Positions 36,321 to 44,186 of a stretch of 64,000 nucleotides of DNA are shown piece after piece. The translations under genes were made by a program, and so were the position numbers. Numbering within the stretch: position 1 is the first letter of the stretch; every line of letters begins with the position of its first letter. The notes under the pieces were generated by a model that worked only from the letters and a program-made list of their open reading frames with translations, ran no database searches and was not told where the DNA came from. The stretch is from positions 62,001-126,000 of the forward strand of contig CAISJD010000049.1 in NCBI GenBank assembly GCA_903885605.1, written 5' to 3'. The stretch comes from an uncultured Chthonomonas sp. GTDB taxonomy: Bacteria; Armatimonadota; Chthonomonadetes; Chthonomonadales; CAJBBX01.

Positions 36321-36587
36321 ATGGGACAGGCAACCGTAGTCCGAACGCTAGATATGGCGCGGCAACTCAGCCTGAGTGAGTTGCTCGAGGTAGAGCTGGG
36401 CGTCAGGCGGATGCTGGCATCTGCGCAGCAGGGCGCCGACGAGCCCGAACGGCTCGATGCCGCCCTCCTCGGGGCCGGTCTGGTCGCCAATGTCCCAAGC
36501 CCCTCACCATCTGAGCGGCGGGACCGGCCCCTGGCCTCGATCACGGGTGCGCCCCTGTCGCAGACGGTGGTCGAGGACCGGAGGTAG
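36321..36587 (+). CDS. Putative antitoxin of a PIN-domain toxin-antitoxin pair
   Basis: 88 residues with no clear domain match beyond a helical core (LSLSELLEVELGVRRML) and a C-terminal tail (RPLASITGAPLSQTVVEDRR) of the type seen in antitoxins that precede PIN toxins, where the tail binds the toxin. Its stop codon shares one base with the toxin's GTG (TAGTG), the tight coupling usual in type II pairs. The N-terminus presumably binds the operator near 36280. The call rests mainly on the neighbour and tail. Confidence 0.6.
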   Translation: MGQATVVRTLDMARQLSLSELLEVELGVRRMLASAQQGADEPERLDAALLGAGLVANVPSPSPSERRDRPLASITGAPLSQTVVEDRR

Positions 36588-37051
36588 TGGCTTCGTACTT
36601 CATCGACACAAGCGCCCTCGCCAAGCGCTATGTGGCGGAAACGGGTTCCGCCTGGCTCCGCGCGACCCTCGAGCCAGCCGCAGGCTGTCGGGCGCTGGTG
36701 GCCAGGGCCACATCGGTGGAGTTGGTCTCGGCTATCACGCGCCGGGAGCGGGCGGGCGCGATCACCGCAGCCGACACATCGGCCGCGCGCGAGGCGATTG
36801 TCCACGACCTCGCCGGTGAGTACCTGGTGGTGGAATTCGCCGAGCCGATCGCCATAGAGGCCATGAGGCTGGCCGAGCGCCACGCCCTGCGCGGATATGA
36901 CGCGATCCAGCTTGCGTCTGCGCTTGCGGTGAACCGGGCGGTCGTCGGCGCAGGGCTGCGCCCCGTGGTCCTCGTTTCGAGCGATGCTGAGCTCAACGTG
37001 GCAGTGCGACGCGAGGGCATGTCGGTCGAGGACCCCAACTTGCACCCATGA
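36587..37051 (+). CDS. PIN-domain ribonuclease toxin (VapC-like)
   Basis: 154 residues with the PIN fold. The first acidic residue is in YFIDTSALAKRY and the second in SVELVSAITRR. The third is in LRGYDAIQLASAL and the fourth in LVSSDAELN. All four acidic positions that bind Mg/Mn are present, so the nuclease is likely active. VapC-like toxins cleave tRNA or rRNA when the antitoxin is degraded. GTG start overlapping the upstream antitoxin stop; no other gene in the unit. Confidence 0.85.
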   Translation: MASYFIDTSALAKRYVAETGSAWLRATLEPAAGCRALVARATSVELVSAITRRERAGAITAADTSAAREAIVHDLAGEYLVVEFAEPIAIEAMRLAERHALRGYDAIQLASALAVNRAVVGAGLRPVVLVSSDAELNVAVRREGMSVEDPNLHP

Positions 37052-37103
37052 TGCCGCCGAGCTCTGAACTGCCGATGAGGCCTTTGCTGAGGTTGCACAC
37101 GCT

Positions 37104-38744
37104 ATGAACCGACGATCCTTCCTCGCATCCTCGGCTGTCACGGCGGCCGGGCTATGGCTCCCGGAGCCGCTGACGGCCGAACCGGCGGGCGGCGCGAGCA
37201 CGCTATTCGACCTGACCGACGGCCTGCGCGGCTGGAGGCTGGCCGGCGGGACGCTGCCGAGGCTGGCCGCGGACCGCGAGACCGGTGCGCAATACCTGAC
37301 GACATGGGGAGCCGAGACCGGCGGCGGCGCCACGTGCGAGATGCACTCGTCGCGCTTCACGCTGCTCTGCAAGGCCATCCGGCTGCAGGTGGGAGGGTGC
37401 GGCGAGCCGGATGAGCAGGGCGAGCCGCGCTGCTACATCGGCCTCGTGATCGACGACAAGGTCGTCCTCAAGGCATCCGGGCAGGGCGACGCCACGCTGC
37501 GGCCCGTCGAGTGGGATGTAACGGCGTGGAGGGGCCGGTCCGCGCATCTGGTCTTCGCCGATGCCGCGCGCAAGGGCCGGACTCCCTACCTGCTCCTGGG
37601 CGGCCGCGTCGAAGTGGTGGGTGCCTACGAAGCCTGGCAGGTGGAGCGGACCGAGGTCACCGCCGACGGGATTCCGGTCACCGGCTTCCTCAAGCCCGGA
37701 CTGGAGGCGCTGGACGAAAATATCACCTCCTACATGCGCGCCCATGAGATCCCCAGCGGCTCCCTCGCGATCAGCAAAGACGGCGTGGTGGTAGCCGAAC
37801 GGGCCTACGGGTTCTACGACCGCGCGCGAAGCCGCCGCCTCACCCCGCCGGCCATGTTCCGGCTCGCCAGCGTCGACAAAATGATCATCCGCTCGGCCAT
37901 CGGGCGCGTCATCGCCCTGGGACGCCCGGCGCCGCTGACCGGCGAGCCCGTGACCCGCGACCTTCGCCCGTTCCGCACGCTCCAGAGCGCCGGGCTCCTC
38001 GGCCCGCCCATCACCGTCACGGACCCGCGTATGCTCGACGTGACCGTGGGCCAGATGATCGACCACACCAGCGGCATCGCCATCGAGTATCCGGCCATTG
38101 CCACGATGCGGGCCGACCTGGGCATCAGCCGTATGCCGACCCAGTTGGACCTGCTCCGCTGGTTCGCCGGCCGCAAGCTGGAGAGCGACCCGGGGCGCAC
38201 CGAGAAGTACAACAACACGGCCAACATGCTGCTCTGGCACTTCGTCCACTGGCTCACCGGCGATGCACTGCGCCTGCTCCGAACCGAAGTCTTTCCCGCC
38301 GGGTTCGCCGCCGAAACGGCGCTCTCGCGGACCCGGCCGCAGGACCGGCAGCCGAACGAGGTCTGGTACGCCACCGGCGGCATGGCGCCCAGCATCTACC
38401 CCGAGGATGCCGGGCGCCTGCTGCCCGTCTCGGACGGCGGCCGGGACTACTATGACCACACCATGATCTCGTCGGCTCGAGCCCTCGTGGGCCATTGCGG
38501 CCGCCTGGCCATGGCCACCGGCAAGCCGCTGCTGGATGACCGCGGCCGGTTGGCGCCCGGCATCGACAACGGCTGGACGATCTACTTCGGCAGTTGGGAC
38601 GGCACATCGACGATGCTGTTCCAGCGCCGCTGGTCCATGTGCCACGCCGCGCTGCTCTTCAACCACCGGGAGGAGCGGCCCGGGATCAAACAGGCGGACG
38701 CGGCCAGGACCGTGCTCGACGTCATCGAGCCGCTCAAGTGGTGA
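37104..38744 (+). CDS. Exported serine hydrolase, beta-lactamase/class C PBP-like
   Basis: 546 residues. A twin-arginine-type signal (NRRSFLASSAVTAAG) is followed by an N-terminal beta-sandwich of ~190 residues (FDLTDGLRGWRLAGG, DVTAWRGRSAHLVFADA). The beta-lactamase/transpeptidase fold then has S256-x-x-K259 in RLASVDKM and Y369-x-N371 in EKYNNTANMLLWHF, plus the IDHTSGI box. The third motif expected near the C-terminus (HTG/KTG) is not clear; YFGSWDGTSTM occupies that place. Such proteins are esterases, D-aminopeptidases or peptidoglycan hydrolases more often than lactamases. A sugar-binding-like N-terminal domain is unusual and suggests an exported esterase acting on a glycan. Confidence 0.8.
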   Translation: MNRRSFLASSAVTAAGLWLPEPLTAEPAGGASTLFDLTDGLRGWRLAGGTLPRLAADRETGAQYLTTWGAETGGGATCEMHSSRFTLLCKAIRLQVGGCGEPDEQGEPRCYIGLVIDDKVVLKASGQGDATLRPVEWDVTAWRGRSAHLVFADAARKGRTPYLLLGGRVEVVGAYEAWQVERTEVTADGIPVTGFLKPGLEALDENITSYMRAHEIPSGSLAISKDGVVVAERAYGFYDRARSRRLTPPAMFRLASVDKMIIRSAIGRVIALGRPAPLTGEPVTRDLRPFRTLQSAGLLGPPITVTDPRMLDVTVGQMIDHTSGIAIEYPAIATMRADLGISRMPTQLDLLRWFAGRKLESDPGRTEKYNNTANMLLWHFVHWLTGDALRLLRTEVFPAGFAAETALSRTRPQDRQPNEVWYATGGMAPSIYPEDAGRLLPVSDGGRDYYDHTMISSARALVGHCGRLAMATGKPLLDDRGRLAPGIDNGWTIYFGSWDGTSTMLFQRRWSMCHAALLFNHREERPGIKQADAARTVLDVIEPLKW

Positions 38745-38779
38745 GGGGCGCTCGCCGCCCAAGGGAAGGAACCGGAACC

Positions 38780-39074
38780 ATGCGATTGCACCTCCTGGCG
38801 GCGGTTGCGGCGGGGTTGGCTTGCGTCGCTCCGGCCGCCCGAACCGACCTCGACGCCGGCCGCACCGACCAGGCTCGAAGTCGCGCGAACGCGTTGTTCA
38901 GGGAGGTAGAGGCCCCGCGGTGAGGCCCAGGGGCTGGATGTAGGGCGCCGGTACCGCGTGCGGCTGACGGCTGAGGGTTTGGCGCAGCCGGCCGGCGGAA
39001 GCCCGTACCGAGACCGTTTCGGCGCGAGTACCGCCGCTCGCTGTGCCGGCATCGCCTATGCGGCCTCGTCGTGA
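38780..39074 (+). pseudogene. Small exported-protein remnant
   Basis: An ATG at 38780 behind GGAAGGA starts a signal-peptide-like sequence (LHLLAAVAAGLACVAPAAR). The frame stops at 38923 after 47 residues. In the next frame, from about 38922 to TGA at 39074, coding-like sequence continues (GLDVGRRYRVRLTAEGLA). A one-base indel near 38915-38922 would join them into a ~98-residue exported protein. I do not recognise a family, and the 47-residue form could also be a genuine short peptide. Gene status is uncertain. Confidence 0.35.
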
Positions 39075-39087
39075 CAAACTACCAGCC

Positions 39088-39369
39088 ATGGACTACCGAG
39101 ATATCCTGACGATTGAGGCCGGCAAGCGCGGCGGACGTCCGTGCATCCGCGGGTTGCGGATCACTGTCTACGATGTGCTCTCGTATCTGGCCGCCGGCAT
39201 GTCCCAGGACGAGATTCTCGACGACTTCCCATGCCTGACGCGCGAGGACATCCTCGCCTGCCTAAGCTACGCGGCTGATCGCGAGCGGCGTACCATAGGC
39301 CTGCTGCAAGGGCTTGTAGTCTCATATGGCCCTGTTGCCGCGACTGATCGAGGCGTTGCCGCACCGTAG
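39088..39369 (+). CDS. DUF433 antitoxin-like protein
   Basis: 93 residues. ILTIEAGKRGGRPCIRGLRI, VYDVLSYLAAGMSQDEIL, DFPCLTREDILACLSYAADRE are the classic DUF433 signature, a small winged-helix protein that normally precedes a DUF5615 PIN-like toxin as its antitoxin. The C-terminus is altered: after ADRERRT the sequence runs into IGLLQGLVVSYGPVAATDRGVAAP instead of the usual short end, because it reads into the damaged toxin region. The partner gene is only a fragment, so this is an orphan. Confidence 0.8.
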   Translation: MDYRDILTIEAGKRGGRPCIRGLRITVYDVLSYLAAGMSQDEILDDFPCLTREDILACLSYAADRERRTIGLLQGLVVSYGPVAATDRGVAAP

Positions 39370-39460
39370 TCCCGGTAGCGCGCACGTGTCCGGACCCGGC
39401 GGGGCCGGTGCAAACGATGGAGTTGTCAGGGGTGACGGAGGGTGATCTGGGCAATCTATG
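39326..39460 (+). pseudogene. Truncated DUF5615 PIN-like toxin remnant
   Basis: Overlapping the DUF433 gene end in another frame, ATG at 39326 begins LLPRLIEALPHRSPGSAHV and continues GPGGAGANDG. This matches the DUF5615 core (NLSPRLV...L...PGSAHV...G..GADD). The N-terminal strand with the first catalytic aspartate is missing. The frame stops at 39445, a nearby frame gives VIWAIYDGNT (compare IWEFARDHG), and the following nuclease-like gene starts there. The C-terminal aspartate motif is gone. The toxin is therefore inactive, cut at both ends. Confidence 0.65.
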
Positions 39461-40507
39461 ACGGAAATACCAGTTGCCAACGATAGCATGTGGGATCGAA
39501 CTGGCCGCCCCGTCCTGGAGGCCGTGCCTGAGCGTGCCCTGAACGAGCACATCCTGAGCTGGTGGAAGCCTGACCACGATGCTGTACTTCAGTCTCTGAT
39601 AATGAAGTACCAATGGCACTGGTACTTAGGGGCGTCTGACGCAATCGTAAGTGCCACTCCGGGGCCTGTGATCGACGCTTGGCGCGACGCCGATCCGTTA
39701 TGTCGCCTTTACGCTTGGTACAACGTCCTGATGCACTTCGGCCTTGCTCGCGCCGCAACCCTTGGGTACGCGAATGCCGTGCGCCCGTCACGGCGCCGAC
39801 AGTGTCCTATGTGTGCCCAGGAGTACACCGAGGATGCGTTCTCGCCTCCGATGGTGCGGTGGCTGGGCGTCGACCACCTTGACTGCTGTCCGCCTTGCCT
39901 TGGCCAGGCGCTCTACAATGACGGTGACGACACCCTGAGTGACCGACAGGTTCTGAGCTTCGTAAGGCAGTTATCAGCAGTTACGGCCTGTGTGCCAGAT
40001 CAGCGTTGGCTTGGCCGGATCGGGCAGCACCACAATGTGCAGCGCCCTGCTCGGATGCGCCTCCTGCTGCTCCTGCGCAGGAGACCCGCCGTGGCCTGCG
40101 TCAAGCGCCTGTATGGTTCGTGGTTAGGGGCGCTGGTGGCGTCAGGCGTGTTGGCCTCCGGGACACGCGTTACCTCACGAGGCATTCATTGTCTAGCCAT
40201 CGATGGTCACGCATGTTGGTCCTTGAGTGAAAAAGCAATTGATGATTACCTGTATGCAGCAGGTGCGATTCACGAATAAGAACCAAGATACCCCGGTGGT
40301 CGGCGTCGGGCCGACTTCCGTGTGGGTGACGTGTATATCGAATATTTCGGCCTCATCGGCGATCCTGAATATGATGATAAAATGCACGACAAGATGGAGT
40401 ATTGTCATGATAACAATATACACATGACACCCATCTTCCCGCGGGACGTGAGTGATCTGACAAAGCTGACTGGCAAGCTCGGGCACCTGGCGAGCGGCTT
40501 GGGATGA
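39458..40507 (+). pseudogene. Zinc-finger/endonuclease-like protein interrupted by an in-frame stop
   Basis: A ~349-codon frame with one TAA at 40277-40279. The first 273 codons hold a four-cysteine-plus cluster (RRQCPMCAQEY ... LDCCPPCLG), probably a zinc ribbon, and later CVKRLYGSWLGALVASGVL, TSRGIHCLAIDGHACWSLSEK and DYLYAAGAIHE. Past the stop the same frame continues EPRYPGGRRRADFRVGDV, YIEYFGLIGDPEYDDKM and TPIFPRDVSDL. I recall an uncharacterised family in which HEKEPxYP runs unbroken through this point, so an AAA lysine codon became TAA. RADF and YIEYFG look like the D...E(x)n core of a PD-(D/E)XK restriction-type nuclease. Base composition is less GC-rich toward the 3' end, consistent with transfer. 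Read-through is not expected. Confidence 0.68.
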
Positions 40508-40940
40508 TGCCCGGAGTTGCGGGAAGTAGTCCGCGACGCGGCTCGCTGCCAGTTCTATCCTGCGCTACGGCCGACCGCCATCGCGCCACACATGCTCTGG
40601 CTCGCCACCCTGGGTAGCGGGGCAGCCCCACCCAACCCGGCTTCCGCAGGCAGGACCCAATCCGATGTGTCCGGTGATCCAGAGCTACTCCGGTAGCCTC
40701 GAACCGAAGGCGGACCTGGGCAGGGAACATGCAACCAGCGTGCGTACCCGCACCCATATCGAGCCGCTCGGTCATCATTGGCCGATCGGCTTCTTGCTGT
40801 TTGGGCTATCTGTCTTGGCCCAGTGCGTCACCTGGGCCCCGCGTTTCGTATGAAGTTGCGGGAATGCCTGTGGAGCCGATGGTCTGCGCCTTCGGGTGCT
40901 CTGCAGGCGCCGGTCGACGCAGCATGAATGGAGGATCGCG
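40508..40940. other. Intergenic region without a convincing gene
   Basis: 433 bases between the broken nuclease-like gene and the VOC protein. Short frames on both strands have no ribosome site or recognisable motif. It may be residual DNA of the accessory patch. No hairpin terminator or repeat is evident. Confidence 0.4.
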
Positions 40941-41426
40941 ATGCCTGAGCCTGCCAAGAACACGATTTGCCTCTGGTTTGACGGCGACGCCGAGGAGGCG
41001 GCGCGGTTCTACGCCGCTACCTTCCCGGACTCGGCGGTCAGTCGGGTGTACCGGGCTCCCGGCGACTTCCCGGGCGGGAAGGAGGGCGACGTGCTGACGG
41101 TCGACTTCACCGTCCTGGGCATTCCCTGCCTCGGGCTGAACGGTGGGCCGGCGTTCAAGCACTCCGAGGCCTTCTCGTTCCAGGTCGCGACCGCCGATCA
41201 GACCGAGACGGACCGCTACTGGAACGCCATCGTCGGCAACGGCGGCGAGGAGAGCGCGTGCGGCTGGTGCAAGGACCGGTGGGGGCTCTGCTGGCAGATC
41301 ACGCCCGTCGCGCTGACGCAGGGCATGGCCGATCCCGATCCCGCTGTCGCCAGGCGCGTCTTCAACGCGATGATGGAGATGGTTAAGATCGACATCGCCA
41401 CGATCGAGGCCGCACGCCGCGGCTGA
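40941..41426 (+). CDS. VOC-superfamily PhnB-like protein
   Basis: 161 residues, with an ATG behind GGAGGAT. NTICLWFDGDAEEAARFYAATFPDS, DFTVLGIPCLGLNGGPAFKHSEAFSF and GWCKDRWGLCWQITP mark the PhnB/3-demethylubiquinone-methyltransferase-like branch of the vicinal oxygen chelate superfamily. These are paired beta-alpha-beta-beta-beta folds, usually dimeric; most members have no known substrate and no clear metal triad. It is convergent with the serine dehydratase gene, seven bases apart. Confidence 0.88.
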   Translation: MPEPAKNTICLWFDGDAEEAARFYAATFPDSAVSRVYRAPGDFPGGKEGDVLTVDFTVLGIPCLGLNGGPAFKHSEAFSFQVATADQTETDRYWNAIVGNGGEESACGWCKDRWGLCWQITPVALTQGMADPDPAVARRVFNAMMEMVKIDIATIEAARRG

Positions 41427-41432
41427 CCGTCG

Positions 41433-42992
41433 CTACGTGCTGCGGGACGCGAGCCGCTGCTCCAGGGCGATCGACGCCGGTGTGATCGAGAGGCCACCGA
41501 GCCCGGTGCAGCGCAGTTCGCGCGGCATCTGTTCGCCCACACGTCTCGCGGCTTCGATCACTTCGTCGAGCGGGATCACCTGGTCGAACCCGGACAGGGC
41601 CATGTTGGCGCATGACAGGGCGTTGCTTGCCGCCATCACGTTCTTCGCGAGGCAGGGCGCCTCCACCCGCATGGCCACCGGGTCGCAGACGAGGCCGATC
41701 ACGCTCTGCAGCGCCATTGATGCCGCGGCCACGGCCTGCGTCGGCGTGCCGTCGGCCAGTGTGACGAGGGCGGCGGCCGTCATGCATGACGCCGCCCCGG
41801 CCTCGGCCTGGCAGCCGCCTACCTCAGCGGCGAAGGTCCAGCCTGTGGCGATGAAGGCGCCGATGAGGCCGGCCGCGAGCAGGGATCGGGCCATCTCCTC
41901 CTCGCCCAGGCGCATGGCTTCGGCCACGGCGACCACCGTTCCAGGCAGCGCAGCGCAGGCGCCCGCCGTCGGCGCCGCCACGATCACCCCCATGGAGCTC
42001 TTCACCTCCATGAGCGCCGTCACGTAGAGGACGGCCCGGTTCAGCGCCCCGGCGTCGAGCAGGCGGCCCTCGTCAAGGCAACGCGCGAACCTGCCGGACT
42101 GATGCCCGAGGATGCGGTCTGCGTACTCCGTGCCCGCGATGCCCAGGGCGATCGAGCGGCGCACGATGCGCACGATCTCGACCATCTTCGCGATCACGTC
42201 ATCCTGGCTCAGGCCGCCGCGCGCCGCCTCGTAGGCCGCCGCCAGCTTCCAGAGCGGCGTATTGCGCCCTGCGTCATGCCGCAGCATCTCCTCGCATGTG
42301 GTGAACGGGACCGAGGAGGCGCGCGACGAGAGCACAGGCAGCACGGGAGCCAGCCGCTTCACATCACGCACCAGCCCCGCGCCGCGCAGCTCCGCCACAG
42401 CATCGTCAGGGACGAAGGCGCCGGCCTTCACTTCGATCAACGCTTCGGACCCGCATCCATGCACCAGCACCGCGTCGGCGTCCATCCGCTCGGCGATCCG
42501 GTCCGCGACCGCCTCGGCGTCTCCCTCCACCCAGAGCAGCGTCTCGAAGCAGTCACCGAACATCGAGACCGGCACGCCGTCGAGCGCGATCACTTCGACC
42601 ATGCCGCCGCCGGTGGAGAGGGCGCGCAGCGTGTGGCGTTCGCGCGCATTGGCCAGCGTAAGGCGGTAGGTGTTCGGGTGGGGGTCGCCGGCGTCGATGA
42701 GAGCCATGGAGGCGCGGATGCCGGCCTCGCCGAGGGCGGCTCGGGAGGACGGCAGCCGCTCGTCGGTCGCCTCCCACCCCAGCAGGCCGCCGAACAGGCC
42801 CATGGCAGAGCCCTGCGAATTGTGGGTCGTCGCCAGCGATCCCCGGCGATCGTACTCCACCGCGACGTCGCGGACGTCGCCGTCCATCAGGTCGCGCGCC
42901 ATCCGCCCGATCCGCAGCGCCGCGGCGCAGTGCGAGCTCGACGGGCCGCGCATAACGGGGCCGATCACGTCGTTGAAGATACTCACCAGCAT
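41433..42992 (-). CDS. L-serine dehydratase, iron-sulfur type, single chain
   Basis: 519 residues. The N-terminal half (SIFNDVIGPVMRGPSSSHCAA, RGSLATTHNSQGSAMGLFGGLLGW, an ACT-like RHTLRALSTGGGMVEV region) is the beta-type domain. The C-terminal half is the alpha-type catalytic domain (SMGVIVAAPTAGACAALPGT, TFAAEVGGCQAEAGAASCM, GLVCDPVAMRVEAPCLAKN) with the cysteines for the 4Fe-4S cluster. It converts L-serine to pyruvate and ammonia in the cytoplasm and is oxygen sensitive. Two-subunit forms exist in many Gram-positives; here both are fused. ATG at 42992 with AGGAG about 10 bases upstream. It follows the enolase-superfamily gene by 15 bases, so it likely belongs to the same leftward operon. 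Confidence 0.92.
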   Translation of the reverse strand: MLVSIFNDVIGPVMRGPSSSHCAAALRIGRMARDLMDGDVRDVAVEYDRRGSLATTHNSQGSAMGLFGGLLGWEATDERLPSSRAALGEAGIRASMALIDAGDPHPNTYRLTLANARERHTLRALSTGGGMVEVIALDGVPVSMFGDCFETLLWVEGDAEAVADRIAERMDADAVLVHGCGSEALIEVKAGAFVPDDAVAELRGAGLVRDVKRLAPVLPVLSSRASSVPFTTCEEMLRHDAGRNTPLWKLAAAYEAARGGLSQDDVIAKMVEIVRIVRRSIALGIAGTEYADRILGHQSGRFARCLDEGRLLDAGALNRAVLYVTALMEVKSSMGVIVAAPTAGACAALPGTVVAVAEAMRLGEEEMARSLLAAGLIGAFIATGWTFAAEVGGCQAEAGAASCMTAAALVTLADGTPTQAVAAASMALQSVIGLVCDPVAMRVEAPCLAKNVMAASNALSCANMALSGFDQVIPLDEVIEAARRVGEQMPRELRCTGLGGLSITPASIALEQRLASRST

Positions 42993-43007
42993 CGGGCGAT
43001 GGCTCCT

Positions 43008-44186
43008 CTATGCAGGTCCAGGCATGGCCCGGCTCTGTTCCACCTGGTCCTGGTCGATCTCCACTCCCAGTCCCGGCCCCTCCGGCACGGGCAGGCGCCC
43101 GTCCTCAAGGGGAAGCGCCAGCCTGGTGTCCCACGGGGGCTTGAGCAGGTTCGTGTGGAGTGACAGCTCGGTGAACTCGACCGCGTCGGTGACCTGCTCC
43201 ATGGCCGCGAACAGGTGCGCCTTGGCGGCGATCTCCAGTCCAAGGCCGAACCCGGTGCCCAGGACGCACTTCAGCCCTGCCGCCTCGGCGAGGGCGGCGA
43301 TCTTCATGGCGCCCGAGAAGCCGCCCGCCTTGCCGAGCTTGATGTTCAGCACGTCGGCGGCCTCGTGCCGGATGATCTCCAGCGCGTCCTGCGGGGTGAA
43401 GCAGCTCTCGTCGGCCTCGATGAGCGTCTCCACCGACCGCCGCACGAAGGCCATGCCGGGCAGGTCACGCACGGCGACGGGCTGCTCAAGCAGCTCCAGA
43501 CCCACTCCGTTCCGTTCGCAGAGGCGGCAGAGCCGGATCGCCTCCTTGGGGCTGTAGCCCTGGTTGGCGTCGGCGCGGATTGACGCGTCCGGTCCCACGG
43601 CCTCTCGGATCGCCCGGAGGCGGTCGGCATCGGCATCGGGGTCGCCGCCGACCTTGGGCTTGAACGTGCGCACGCCCCTGGCCATCAACTCGACGCACGC
43701 CTGCGCCATGGCGTCGGGCTTGCCGCCGGCCACCTCGACGGCGACCGGTACCCGCGTGCGCCGGCGCCCTCCCAGCAGCACGCTGACCGGCACACCCATC
43801 GCCCTGCCCGCCAGATCATGGAGGGCCATGCTGATCCCCGATTTGGCGCAGCCGTTGCCGCGGTAGTCGATGACGCTCTGCAGGTACTCGCGGTCCAGGG
43901 GGTCCTTGCCGATCAGTTGCGGCCCCATGTAGTCGGCGACGGCGGCCTGGACCTGCTCGAGGGTCTCGCCGAAGAACCCGATGTCTGCCTGCGCCTCGCC
44001 CCAGCCCGTGACGCCCTCATCGGTCTCGATGCGGACGAGCACGTACTCGAGCATCGGCGTGGGCCTCAGCGGCGTGAAGCGGCTTCGCTTGCCCCATTCG
44101 ATCTTGGTGCCGGCGCCCTCGCCCGGGTAGAGCGGGTAGGGAATTGCCAACCTGACCGGCGCCGCCGTGACAGCGGCGATCTTCAC
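43008..44186 (-). CDS. Enolase-superfamily enzyme, muconate-lactonizing subgroup
   Basis: 392 residues from a GTG at 44186 that lies in the M42 peptidase stop (four-base overlap). Barrel residues are the strand-2 FKPKVG (K176, K178), metal ligands D206 (RADANQ), E234 (LLEQP) and D259 (EADES), and a strand-6 lysine in NIKLGKAGG. This KxK-plus-lysine set is that of the muconate cycloisomerase/dipeptide epimerase/NSAR branch. The DxD motif that binds the peptide amino group in Ala-Glu epimerases is replaced by TGFGLG, so the specificity is unclear. The peptidase neighbours favour a dipeptide or N-acyl amino acid epimerase, as inference. Confidence 0.82.
   Translation of the reverse strand: MKIAAVTAAPVRLAIPYPLYPGEGAGTKIEWGKRSRFTPLRPTPMLEYVLVRIETDEGVTGWGEAQADIGFFGETLEQVQAAVADYMGPQLIGKDPLDREYLQSVIDYRGNGCAKSGISMALHDLAGRAMGVPVSVLLGGRRRTRVPVAVEVAGGKPDAMAQACVELMARGVRTFKPKVGGDPDADADRLRAIREAVGPDASIRADANQGYSPKEAIRLCRLCERNGVGLELLEQPVAVRDLPGMAFVRRSVETLIEADESCFTPQDALEIIRHEAADVLNIKLGKAGGFSGAMKIAALAEAAGLKCVLGTGFGLGLEIAAKAHLFAAMEQVTDAVEFTELSLHTNLLKPPWDTRLALPLEDGRLPVPEGPGLGVEIDQDQVEQSRAMPGPA

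Noticed and set aside
37104-38744. True beta-lactamase (antibiotic resistance)
   Set aside because: Only SxxK and YxN are present, the third motif is unclear, and the added N-terminal domain is unlike lactamases. An exported esterase or peptidase is more likely.
40665-40853. 62-codon plus-strand frame before the VOC gene
   Set aside because: No ribosome site, mixed composition and no similarity to known families; it overlaps competing frames.
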